From Methanomassiliicoccaceae archaeon UBA537 (GTDB taxonomy: Archaea > Thermoplasmatota > Thermoplasmata > Methanomassiliicoccales > Methanomethylophilaceae), in the NCBI GenBank assembly GCA_002504495.1, contig DATC01000085.1, positions 1 through 19,976 of the forward strand: 19,976 nt of DNA, in the 5' to 3' direction. The first letter of the stretch is position 1, and each line of letters starts with the position of its first letter. Made by a program: the position numbers and the translations under genes. This document shows, piece after piece, positions 1 through 7,776 of the stretch. Below the pieces are notes generated by a model. That model searched no databases. It saw only the letters and a list, made by a program, of their open reading frames with translations, and was not told the DNA's origin.

Positions 1-53
1 TGCTTTCCCGTGAAGGCTCGGCTCCGCACGCGCCGTTCGACGGCGACCTCCAT

Positions 54-1283
54 ATGCGTCCGGGATTCAGGGTGCTCCTGCTGATGACGAACCTGGGCGA
101 TATGGGCGGGATCGATTGGATCTCGAAGGGCTGGCAGAACGTGTATGAGAACGACGTCTTCAGTTGCACATCCGACGGGGATGAGGGAAGCTTCGTCTTC
201 CATCCCACGGGATTCGAGACGGAATGGGGGCTGTCCTCACCCGGGCCCTCGGAGGACGATCCGTCGGACGAGGAGATCGACCGCATGCTGGACGCGTGCA
301 TCGACAGTCTCATCGCACAGTACGCCCGGGATGCGCCGGGATCCGCACGCAGCATATCGCCGGAGATGCGCGACCGCCTGGTCCGTGCCCTCGATCTCCC
401 TCTGGAGACCGAATACATGGGATGCTCCACCCTGGGGAACGCCGCCGCGCTACGCCTGGAGATCGCGTTCGGAGAGGACGACGGATACGTGCTCGAAGCT
501 TCCATGGACAAGGGAGTCTCGGTGGACGGAAGGCCCGTGCAGGCCACGGAGACGGATATCGAGCGCCTGCTCTACGCCGCCTGCCTCGCCCCGAGCCGCT
601 CCGGACTCGCATACGGTTACGGGCCCGAGGGGTCGCCGGAATGGCGCCTCGGCATCACGGGGACCGGACGGACCTACACGTACGAAGGGGCCGTCCTGCC
701 GCCGTTCATGGACGCCCTCGCCATGGCGATGGAGCGCTGCGCCGATCCGTCGATCAAGGAGTGCCGCGATGCTCTCGGGTTCTTCGACAGCATCCCGGTC
801 CCCGGCTCGTCGAAGAAGGACGGACCGACCTTCCTGACGATCATCAAGAGGGATTCGACGGTACGCGAACGCGCACTGATCGGCAGCACAGAGGCCCAGG
901 AGATCGTGGTCGAACAGGAAGAGAAGAGTGTTCTCTTCGAATTCGACAACAGGGACGGCTTCGGCGGATACGCCGACGTGGACATCGAACCCGACGGCTG
1001 CTCCGCGGATGATCTCCTGAGGCTCTTCGACGATATCCACGAGCAGTCATGCGATCCCGCGTGTCCCTGGTCCGCCATAATGGAATGCGAGGGATCGCCA
1101 TCATCCGTCAGGATTTCGGGGCCGGTTGTCTGCGGGATCATCACAGCCCTCTTGAACGGACTCGGCGGCAGGGATGCGGTGGCGGAGAGGATCGACGGGG
1201 CCCTTGACGAGGACGACCCCAGGCGCCCTCTGTTCGACGATGCCGATTGGGACTACCCGGACTACTACGGGCTGAAGAAATGA
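54..1283 (+). CDS. Hypothetical acidic protein (409 aa), start uncertain
   Basis: I do not recognise a family. The protein is strongly acidic, has no signal peptide or membrane segment, and shows no obvious catalytic motif. The frame has no stop back to base 1, so the true start could lie before the window; ATG codons at 54, 84 and 102 are all possible and none has a convincing Shine-Dalgarno sequence. The stretch before about residue 16 looks less protein-like than the rest, which favours 84 or 102. It ends in TGA and is followed 7 bases later by a strong hairpin. Codon use (GAC/GAG, CGC, AGG; no CGA) matches the neighbouring operon, so it appears native. Coding status is supported by length and codon bias only. 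Confidence 0.7.
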   Translation: MRPGFRVLLLMTNLGDMGGIDWISKGWQNVYENDVFSCTSDGDEGSFVFHPTGFETEWGLSSPGPSEDDPSDEEIDRMLDACIDSLIAQYARDAPGSARSISPEMRDRLVRALDLPLETEYMGCSTLGNAAALRLEIAFGEDDGYVLEASMDKGVSVDGRPVQATETDIERLLYAACLAPSRSGLAYGYGPEGSPEWRLGITGTGRTYTYEGAVLPPFMDALAMAMERCADPSIKECRDALGFFDSIPVPGSSKKDGPTFLTIIKRDSTVRERALIGSTEAQEIVVEQEEKSVLFEFDNRDGFGGYADVDIEPDGCSADDLLRLFDDIHEQSCDPACPWSAIMECEGSPSSVRISGPVVCGIITALLNGLGGRDAVAERIDGALDEDDPRRPLFDDADWDYPDYYGLKK

Positions 1284-1290
1284 TATCGTC

Positions 1291-1333
1291 GCGGACGCCT
1301 CCCACCGGTTCCAACCCGACAGGAGGCGTCCGC
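1291..1333 (+). terminator. 12-bp perfect hairpin after the 409-aa gene
   Basis: Arms GCGGACGCCTCC (1291-1302) and GGAGGCGTCCGC (1322-1333) pair perfectly. The 19-base loop holds a smaller dyad, GGTTCCAACC (1307-1316). It begins 7 bases after the TGA of the upstream gene. There is no long T-run after it, so it is either a 3' end stabiliser or a processing/termination signal rather than a classical bacterial terminator. Confidence 0.6.
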
Positions 1334-1343
1334 AATCCGTTCA

Positions 1344-1358
1344 CGGCTGTGACAGCCG
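1344..1358. promoter_or_regulatory. Perfect 7-bp dyad upstream of the coenzyme M operon promoter
   Basis: CGGCTGT-G-ACAGCCG is a perfect inverted repeat with a 1-base centre, about 25 bases upstream of the TATA-like element of the operon. Its place and symmetry fit a transcription factor operator. The binding protein is unknown. Confidence 0.4.
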
Positions 1359-1381
1359 GACGACCGATTATCCTTTTCAGG

Positions 1382-1408
1382 AAAATATTATCGCTCAAGG
1401 TTATATCC
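1382..1408 (+). promoter_or_regulatory. Putative archaeal promoter of the coenzyme M operon
   Basis: This AT-rich patch lies in otherwise GC-rich sequence. AAAATATTA (1382-1390) and TTATAT (1401-1406) are both TATA-box candidates. The first would give a leader of roughly 15-20 bases. The second would place the start of transcription at the ATG at 1428, making the first gene leaderless, which fits its lack of a Shine-Dalgarno sequence. Confidence 0.5.
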
Positions 1409-1427
1409 GACCCCATGATGGGCCGCC

Positions 1428-2201
1428 ATGGAGCATCCGACAGAGATGACCGTCACGGTCCTTCCGGGGACCACGAAGCGCGGAGAGCCCGAAAGGTTCG
1501 ACAGGATCGACATACGTCCCGGCGACAGCATATCCATCGTGGGTCCGACCGGCTCCGGGAAGACCGCGTTCATCAACGACATCGAGGTTTTCGCGCAATC
1601 GGACACCGTCACCCGCAGGAGGGTGCTCGTGAACGGGGAGCCCCCGTCGGAGGAGCTCATCCGCGACCCGGGCTGCAAGCCCATCGCCATGATCACGCAG
1701 AACACCAAATGCCTCGCCGACCTGAGCGTGGAGAGGTTCCTCTCCATGCACGTCTCCACCAGGAGGAGCGCCCACGACGGCATCGTGCAGGACACCGTGG
1801 ACCTCGCCAACAGGTTCACCGGCGAGAAGATATCCTCCGGGATGAGGATGTCCGCCCTCTCCGGAGGACAGACCCGCTCCCTCATGATCGCCGACGCCGT
1901 GATGATCTCCAAGGCGCCCATCCTCCTGCTGGACGAGGTCGAGAACGCCGGGATCTATAAGGACGAGGTGATATCGCACCTGAAGGAGCTCCGCAAGGCG
2001 GTGCTCTTCGTCACCCACGACCCGTACGTCTCCATGCTCTCCGACAGGAGGATCGTCATGGGCGGAGGCGAGGTCCTCTCGGTCCTGGAGCCGGGAAACA
2101 GCGAGAGGGCCGCCCTGGCCCGCGTGAGGGAGATGGACGAGGAGATGTCCGTCCTCAGGGAGCGCATACGCGCCGGGGAGATCATAGGAGGGGTCCTGTG
2201 A
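1428..2201 (+). CDS. Single-domain ABC-type ATPase, first gene of coenzyme M operon
   Basis: A 257-aa soluble ATPase of the ABC class. Visible motifs are Walker A GPTGSGKT (39-46), a Q-loop Gln near 91, signature LSGGQ (144-148), Walker B ILLLDE (165-170) and an H-loop His near 197. No membrane partner or solute-binding gene is nearby, so it is probably not a transporter. The stop overlaps the next gene's start as GTGA, so the two are translationally coupled. It recalls the ABC proteins of methyl-coenzyme M reductase activation (AtwA/component A2), but those carry two ABC domains and about twice the length. I infer an ATP-driven role with the adjacent GTPase and Fe-S protein, in sulfur or metal handling for coenzyme M synthesis. 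The exact function is unknown. Confidence 0.88.
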   Translation: MEHPTEMTVTVLPGTTKRGEPERFDRIDIRPGDSISIVGPTGSGKTAFINDIEVFAQSDTVTRRRVLVNGEPPSEELIRDPGCKPIAMITQNTKCLADLSVERFLSMHVSTRRSAHDGIVQDTVDLANRFTGEKISSGMRMSALSGGQTRSLMIADAVMISKAPILLLDEVENAGIYKDEVISHLKELRKAVLFVTHDPYVSMLSDRRIVMGGGEVLSVLEPGNSERAALARVREMDEEMSVLRERIRAGEIIGGVL

Positions 2202-2905
2202 GGCTGATGGTCGTCGCCGGCCCTCCCAGCGCGGGGAAGACGTCCGTGGTCAGGCAGATGATCGGACACATCTCGAAGACCTCGACCGTCGCATATCTGA
2301 AGATAGACGTGGTGACCGCCTTCGAGGACGAGGAGCTCCGCCAGGAGTTCGGCATCCCCACGAAGAAGATCTACTCCGGAGACATGTGCCCCGACCACAT
2401 GGGCATCATGATCATACGCGACGCCCTGGACTGGGCTGAGAAGCAGGGCGCCGAGACGCTCATCGTGGAGAGCGCCGGGCTGTGCCTCCGCTGCTCCCCG
2501 TACTTCACCAACTCCTTCGGAATCTGCGTCATGTCCTCCCTCTCGGGGACGCACGCTCCGCTGAAGATGGCTCCCATGATCGCCCTCTCCGACATCTGCG
2601 TGGTCACCAAGACCGACCTCATCTCGCAGGCGGAGAAGGAGGTGTTCAGGGAGTCCATCAGGCAGGTGTCCCCGGACATGGACATCGTGGAGACGAACGC
2701 CATCCAGGGGACCGGACTCAAGTACCTGTTCCGCAGGCTGGACTCCGCACCGGAGATCGGAGATCCCGACGCGGTGGAGCTCAGAGGGGTTCCTCCTCTC
2801 GGCGTGTGCACCGTGTGCATAGGGAAGAAGGGCATAGGCTGGCAGAACCACTTCGGAGTCATCAGGAGGATCGACGATGCGGACAGCATCTACCGCGGCG
2901 AATGA
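2198..2905 (+). CDS. HypB/UreG-like SIMIBI GTPase with CxxC motifs
   Basis: A 235-aa P-loop protein. It has Walker A GPPSAGKT (8-15), a DVV switch-like strand near 37-39, an ESAG element (91-94) and TKTD (137-140) as the guanine-specificity motif, as in HypB, UreG and CooC-type maturation GTPases. Cysteines that could bind metal or Fe-S are CPDH (64-67), CLRC (96-99) and CTVC (204-207). The start is GTG, overlapping the previous TGA, preceded by GGAGGGG. Family members usually load metal or remodel cofactors on a client enzyme. Placed between an ABC ATPase and an Fe-S protein inside a coenzyme M operon, it is probably a maturation or energy-coupling factor for MMP16 or the Fe-S protein; that role is inference. 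Confidence 0.85.
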   Translation: MRLMVVAGPPSAGKTSVVRQMIGHISKTSTVAYLKIDVVTAFEDEELRQEFGIPTKKIYSGDMCPDHMGIMIIRDALDWAEKQGAETLIVESAGLCLRCSPYFTNSFGICVMSSLSGTHAPLKMAPMIALSDICVVTKTDLISQAEKEVFRESIRQVSPDMDIVETNAIQGTGLKYLFRRLDSAPEIGDPDAVELRGVPPLGVCTVCIGKKGIGWQNHFGVIRRIDDADSIYRGE

Positions 2906-3521
2906 CCCCTCCCTCCCGGGAAGGGACTGCGGAGCCTGCGGGTTCCGCACCTGCGACGAGCTCTCCGCGTCCGTGAAGGCGGGGAGGTCGTCCATCTCCG
3001 CGTGCCCGTTCGTCGGATCGTCCTCCCCTGTGGAATCGGAGGACTTCCCGTACAGGTACTCCGGCGTCGACGTGGTCGGCCAGGAGTACGACTTCGTGAT
3101 ACAGCCGCTTCCCGGGGAGCCCTCCGCCAGGAAGATCGTCCTCCCGTTCAGGCCGGACATGGTCGAGAGGATGGAGATAGCCCCCGGAGACATCGTCACC
3201 GGCAGGCCGGCGGGAGCAGGATGCCCGGTGCAGCACGTGATCAGGGTGCTGAGCGCCGACATGGTCACCGGAGTGATCACCGGCCACGTGGTCGGCCCGG
3301 CGTACTCCAGAGGGAGGGACGTGAAGGACGTCCGCGAGTACCACATGCTGGGATTCGAGGGCAGAGCGGTGCCGGTGAAGACCGAACCGAGGTTCGGGAT
3401 CCGCCACCCCTTCCTTCCGGGGTTCTGCATGATGGACCGCGCCCACACGGGGCTGGTCAACATGGTCCTGGACAAGCCCTGGGGCATCCATGTCAGAGTG
3501 GAGGACGTGGTGATACTGTGA
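2877..3521 (+). CDS. 4Fe-4S domain protein of the coenzyme M operon
   Basis: A 214-aa protein. Its N-terminus has C18-x2-C21-x4-C26-x16-C43 (CGACGFRTC ... CPF), the pattern of the small 4Fe-4S domain found in RnfB, the CdhD/CdhE corrinoid Fe-S proteins and related electron carriers. The remaining 160 residues look beta-rich and I cannot assign them; extra Cys residues occur near the GCPVQH and GFCMMD segments. The ATG at 2877 lies 29 bases inside the previous gene; no better start is visible. The stop forms a GTGA overlap with MMP16. It likely delivers electrons or holds a cluster for the neighbouring MMP16 protein. No membrane segment is seen. Confidence 0.85.
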   Translation: MRTASTAANDPSLPGRDCGACGFRTCDELSASVKAGRSSISACPFVGSSSPVESEDFPYRYSGVDVVGQEYDFVIQPLPGEPSARKIVLPFRPDMVERMEIAPGDIVTGRPAGAGCPVQHVIRVLSADMVTGVITGHVVGPAYSRGRDVKDVREYHMLGFEGRAVPVKTEPRFGIRHPFLPGFCMMDRAHTGLVNMVLDKPWGIHVRVEDVVIL

Positions 3522-4744
3522 GGATCGACGAGATACAGGAGAGGATCGACGGAAGGAGGGCGCGCGTATACACCGCGTCGGAGCTCAAGTCCCTGGTCAG
3601 GAAGGGGATCCGTCCTTCCGCGGACGAGGTGGATGCCGTGACCTGCGCGACCCTGGGGGTCATGTCCGGGACCATGGCGGTCCTGAGCCTCCCGGTCGCC
3701 CCTGCAGGGACCTTCAGGAAGGCCGATTCGATAACGCTCAACGGCGTCCCGGGATCCGTGGGGCCGTGCCCGAACGAGTCCCTCGGGCTCGTGGACTGCG
3801 TCGTGTACGGAACATCCCGCAGGGACCCGTCCTACGGGGGAGGGCACCTCTTCAGGGACATGGTCGCCGGGAAGGGGATCGAGGTCGTCGTCACCGCCGG
3901 CGGGAAGGAGCACAGGACGCGCATCGCCCTGAAGGACATTCCATTCGCCAGGATGATCCTCACCCGCGGCGCGTTCAGGAACTACACCTGCTTCGCCAAC
4001 GGATCCGATGCGGAGCTGAGGACCATATTCTCCGGGCCGTCCCCTCTGGAACCCGGCCTCTCCGAGGCGAGCGTGAGCGGCTGCGGAGAGCTCAATCCGA
4101 TCGAGAACGATCCCGACCTGGACTATCTGAAGCCGGGCGCATGCGTGATGCTCAACGGGGCCCCCGGGATCGTCCTGGGGACCGGCACCAGGAGCACCCC
4201 GGAGAAGCCGAACCTGTCCGTCGCGGCGGACATGCACCTGATGCGCGCCGACCTGATGGGAGGATTCCGCACGTCGGAGGGACCGGAGTGCCTCACGTCC
4301 GTGGGCGCGGCGATACCCGTGACCGACGGGAAGGCCCTGGACTCCCTGAGCATCCTGGACGAGGATGTCCGCCTGCCCGTGGCCGACGTCCGCGACAGGA
4401 GGCCCGTGTGCTTCGACCGCTACTCCTCCGTATGGCAGGGCACCGACGAGAGGATCTCCGCCGACATGTCGAGATGCCTGCATTGCGGGACCTGCCTCGC
4501 CGACGGGTCCTGTCCCGTCGACGCATCGCCGTCGAAGGGCATCGGTCCGGAATGCATCTCGTGCGGATGCTGCGTCTCCGCATGCCCAGGGAAGGCGTTC
4601 TCGGCGGAGCTGGGATCCGTCTCCTTCGACGGGAAGGAGGTCCCGATCAGGATAAGACAGTCCTCCAGGGCCAAGGCCGAGGAGATCTGCGCCGAGCTGA
4701 AAGGACTCATAGAGGAAGGGGCATGGAGGCTGAGGTGCTTCCGA
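3518..4744 (+). CDS. mmp16: Methanogenesis marker 16 (DUF39-ferredoxin) protein
   Basis: The N-terminal 300 residues form the DUF39/COG1900 domain, with family-like stretches such as CATLGVMSG (C43), YTCFANGSD (C158), GCGELNP and LNGAPGIVLGTGTR. The C-terminal part is a two-cluster ferredoxin: C320, C323, C326, C332 and C346, C349, C352, C356. DUF39 proteins in Methanosarcina turn aspartate semialdehyde into homocysteine with a persulfide sulfur. A paralogue beside cysteate synthase and ComDE is the obvious candidate for converting sulfoacetaldehyde to coenzyme M; that is inference. The start is GTG, overlapping the upstream TGA. There is no standard stop at the family end: the frame stays open to TGA at 4835-4837. 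The first CGA (4742-4744) overlaps the next ATG as CGATG and would give 408 aa. Confidence 0.85.
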
Positions 4745-5994
4745 TGGGAGGATACGAGCTTGTCTGCATGGAGGGCGGGGAGACCGTCCCCGAGAACTAC
4801 ACCCTCGGCTGCGGGAACGGCCACAAGGGCCTGCTGAGGACTGTGTACGAGACGGAGCGGCTGGAGGACAGGAGGAAGGGAGGCGTGTTCCGCTACTCCG
4901 ACTGGCTCCCGGTCCGCTCGACCCTGGAGACCGAGGCAGAGCCGGTGGTCTTCAGGAACGAGGACCTGGCCCGCGAGATCGGGGTGGAGGACCTGTGGAT
5001 CGGATTCACGGGATACTATCCGGAGAGGAACGCGAGAGCGACGGCGTGCTCCTTCAAGCAGATGGAGGCGCTGCCCACATTCGCCCGCCTGAGGGACTGC
5101 GGAGGCGGAACCGTCATCGTCGCATCCGCGGGGAACACCGGGCGCGCGTTCGCCGAGACCGCCAACGCCATCGGGAACCCCTGCGTGGTCGTCGTCCCCG
5201 AGAAGTCCAAGGACCGCCTCAAGGTCACGAAGGACGACGGCATGGTCCGTCTGTTCTCCGTGAAGGGGGACTACGCCGACGCGATCGCCGTGGCCGACAG
5301 GCTCACCGCCATCGGAGGATTCGTGCCCGAGGGAGGCGCCCGCAACGTCGCCCGCAGGGACGGGATGGGGACCGTGATGCTCGCCGGAGCGCTGGCCATG
5401 GGCTGCATCCCGGACCGCTACTTCCAGGCCGTGGGATCGGGCACCGGCGGGATATCCGCATGGGAGGCCTCCCTGCGCCTGATCCGCGACGGGAGGTTCG
5501 GGAACGGGCTCCCGAGGCTGGAGCTCGCCCAGAACGAGCCCTTCGTCCCCATGGCCAAGGCCTGGGCCGCCGGACGCAGGAGCATCCTGCCGGAGGATCT
5601 CGGCGATGCGGAGCGCGACGTCGCCTCCGTCTACGCCGACGTCCTGACCAACAGGAGGCCCCCGTACTCGGTCGCCGGAGGCGTGTTCGACGCCATGACC
5701 GCATGCGGAGGATCCTTCCGCACGGTGTCCAACGAGGCCGCGAAGGAGGCCGAGAGGCTCTGGATGTCCTACGAGGACGTCCGTCCCGACCCGGCCGCGT
5801 CCGTCGCCCTCGCATCGCTCATCGAGGCCGCGCGCAACGGGGAGATCGGGAAGGGCGAGCGCATCTTCCTGAACATGACCGGAGGAGGCCTGGAGAGGGC
5901 CGAGAGGGAGCTCGGCCTCGTCACCATATCCGCGGAGACGTCCCTGTCTCCGGAGATGACCGACGACGACCTGAGAGGTGCCCTCGATGCACGA
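4744..5994 (+). CDS. Cysteate synthase (PLP enzyme, coenzyme M pathway)
   Basis: This enzyme makes L-cysteate from O-phosphoserine and sulfite, the entry to coenzyme M in Methanosarcinales-type methanogens. It is a fold-type II PLP protein derived from threonine synthase. The PLP lysine is K105 in ATACSFKQ, followed by SAGNTGRAF and the glycine loop GSGTGG. The N-terminus (MGGYELVC) resembles the zinc-ribbon-like start of the threonine synthase family. I chose ATG 4744 because GAGGTG lies 6 bases upstream; ATG 4723 (7 codons longer) also has a GGAAGGGG before it. Reading to the CGA at 5992-5994 gives 416 aa, about the family length. No standard stop is present there: the frame runs on to 6606, some 620 bases inside comDE. 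Confidence 0.88.
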
Positions 5995-7087
5995 GGACGA
6001 GGTCATGGAGCAGCTGGAGGCCCATGGCGTGGACACCGTCGTGAGCCTTCCCTGCGACAAGAACAAGAGGTTCACCGATTCCCTCTACGGAAGGTTCAGA
6101 GTCGTGGACGTGACCCGCGAGGAGGACGGCGTGGGAGTCTGCGCGGGAGCGTTCCTCGCCGGCCTCAGGCCGGTGATGTCCGTGCAGAGCTCCGGGATCG
6201 GGAACATGCTGAACGCCATGATGTCCCTCACCGCCTGCTACCGCCTCCCGCTCGTGATCCTGGCGAGCTGGCGCGGACTCGAGGACGAGAGGATAGAGGC
6301 GCAGCGCTGCTTCAACCCCCGCATCCCCGGACTGCTCTCGGTGTACGGCATCGGATGCTGGGACGTGGCGGCCGCATCGGACATCCCCAAGGTCGGCAAG
6401 GCCGTGGACAGGGCCTATCGCGAGGGGACGATCGAGGTCGTCCTGATCCATCCGACGATGTGGGAGGGATCCGACAGGCTGTTCTCCGTCGAGGACTACC
6501 CTGCCGAGAGGAGCGGATACCCCGTGAGGTACGACGGCCCCGCCGGGCAGACCGGCCTCACCCGCCTGGAGGCGATCGGGAGGATCATGGACTCCGTGGA
6601 CGATGACGACATCGTCGTGTCCAACATCGGAGTGCCCTCGAAGGAGGTCTACGCGTCCAGAGACCGCCCCCTCAACTTCTACATGCTCGGAAGCTACACC
6701 CAGGCCACCCCCATAGGCTACGGGATGAGCCTCGGCACGGACAGAAGGGTGCACGTGATCGACGGGGACGGGAGCATCCTCGGATCGTCGGTCCTGCCGG
6801 TCCTCTCCGGAGAGATGCCGGAGAACCTGACCGTGTACTGCCTCGACAACGGGACATTCGGGTCCACGGGCAACCAGATGAATCCCGCCTACTCCCGCGT
6901 GGACATGGCTGCCGTAGCCATGGGATTCGGACTCCGGACCACAGATATCGGATCTGGAGAGGACATCCCCTCCGCCGTAGGATCCGGGGCGTTCGTCCGG
7001 ATCAGGATACTTCCGGGGAACTCCAGGTCCCCGAACATACCCCTGAGCGCCGTCGAGATACGCGACAGGTTCGAGAAGGCCCTATGA
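5987..7087 (+). CDS. comDE: Sulfopyruvate decarboxylase, fused ComD-ComE
   Basis: A thiamine-diphosphate enzyme that decarboxylates sulfopyruvate to sulfoacetaldehyde. The N-terminal half is ComD-like (LPCDKNKRF, then TREEDGVGVCAG with the Glu expected to contact the thiazolium cofactor). The C-terminal half is ComE-like, with the cofactor motif GDGS about 24 residues before LDNGTFGSTGNQ. It is 366 aa, as in the fused forms of Methanosarcina. I chose ATG 5987, with GAGAGGTG upstream, over the GTG at 5978. Its TGA overlaps the next ATG as ATGA. An aminotransferase for cysteate to sulfopyruvate is not in the operon, so a general aspartate aminotransferase is presumably used. Confidence 0.93.
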   Translation: MHEDEVMEQLEAHGVDTVVSLPCDKNKRFTDSLYGRFRVVDVTREEDGVGVCAGAFLAGLRPVMSVQSSGIGNMLNAMMSLTACYRLPLVILASWRGLEDERIEAQRCFNPRIPGLLSVYGIGCWDVAAASDIPKVGKAVDRAYREGTIEVVLIHPTMWEGSDRLFSVEDYPAERSGYPVRYDGPAGQTGLTRLEAIGRIMDSVDDDDIVVSNIGVPSKEVYASRDRPLNFYMLGSYTQATPIGYGMSLGTDRRVHVIDGDGSILGSSVLPVLSGEMPENLTVYCLDNGTFGSTGNQMNPAYSRVDMAAVAMGFGLRTTDIGSGEDIPSAVGSGAFVRIRILPGNSRSPNIPLSAVEIRDRFEKAL

Positions 7088-7770
7088 GGCTCGAGCACGG
7101 GAGGATAGTCATCGGCGAGACGTGCATAGACGCGTCGGTGGAGGAGGGCTTCCTCCGGCTGGTCCAACCTCTGATCGCCGACGCGAGGCGGGATGTCGAG
7201 GCCGCGATTGCCGCGGACCCGTCCTTCGCATCCTCCTTCGAGCCTCTGCCCCCTCCGACCGACGGGACGATGATCGCGGAGATGTGCCGCGCCGCCGGGA
7301 TCGCGGAAGTAGGGCCTATGGCCGCCGTCGCCGGAGCGGTGGCCGGAAGAGTGGTCGAAGGACTCGCCGATGCGGGATGCCGCCATGCCGTCATAGACAA
7401 CGGCGGCGACCTGTGCATCATGTCCGAGCGCCCGGTCCGCGTGGCCGTGGGCATCGGAGTGGGACTGGGAGCGATGCTGCTGGAGATCCCTCCGACGGAG
7501 ATGACCGGGATATGCTCCTCGTCCGGCACCCTGGGGCACTCCCTGTCCCTCGGATCGTCCGACGTATGCACCGTGATATCCGAATCGCCAGCATTGGCCG
7601 ACGCATGCGCCACCAGGCTGGGCAACGAGGTGCGCTCCGTCGACGACCTCGCGCGCGCGACGGAGCTCGTCGGACGCATGGACGGAGTGGAGGGATGCCT
7701 CGCCGTGAAGGACGGCTCCATGGCGTCGTTCGGAGACGTCCCGTTCGCCGATGGATTCTTCGAGGCGCGA
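7084..7770 (+). CDS. UPF0280 (COG2122, ApbE-like) protein, last gene of coenzyme M operon
   Basis: 228 aa if it ends at the CGA at 7768-7770. Family-like segments are AVIDNGGDLCI, VAVGIGVG and the CSSSGTLGHS loop; the protein ends with an SFGDVPF segment typical of the family C-terminus. COG2122 proteins were genetically tied to homocysteine synthesis together with DUF39 proteins in Methanosarcina acetivorans, so its place here supports a shared sulfur-insertion chemistry for coenzyme M. The start overlaps the comDE stop (ATGA). No standard stop exists near the family end: the frame remains open to 8322, antisense through the radical SAM gene. Only 6 bases separate the CGA from the end of that convergent gene. 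Confidence 0.85.
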
Positions 7771-7776
7771 CAAGCA

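Noticed and set aside
1303..1333. tRNA 3' half, because the loop contains a GGTTCC-like element
   Set aside because: No acceptor stem, anticodon arm or CCA-side pairing can be built around it.
1428..2201. Component of an ABC transporter
   Set aside because: No permease or binding protein nearby, and its neighbours are cytosolic cofactor-biosynthesis enzymes.
1955..4483. Very long minus-strand open frame over the coenzyme M operon
   Set aside because: It is an antisense shadow caused by the codon bias of the plus-strand genes; its translation lacks any recognisable motif.
5995..6606. Continuation of the cysteate synthase frame as a fused domain
   Set aside because: It is the shifted reading of comDE, rich in Arg and Gly, and follows the normal family end.
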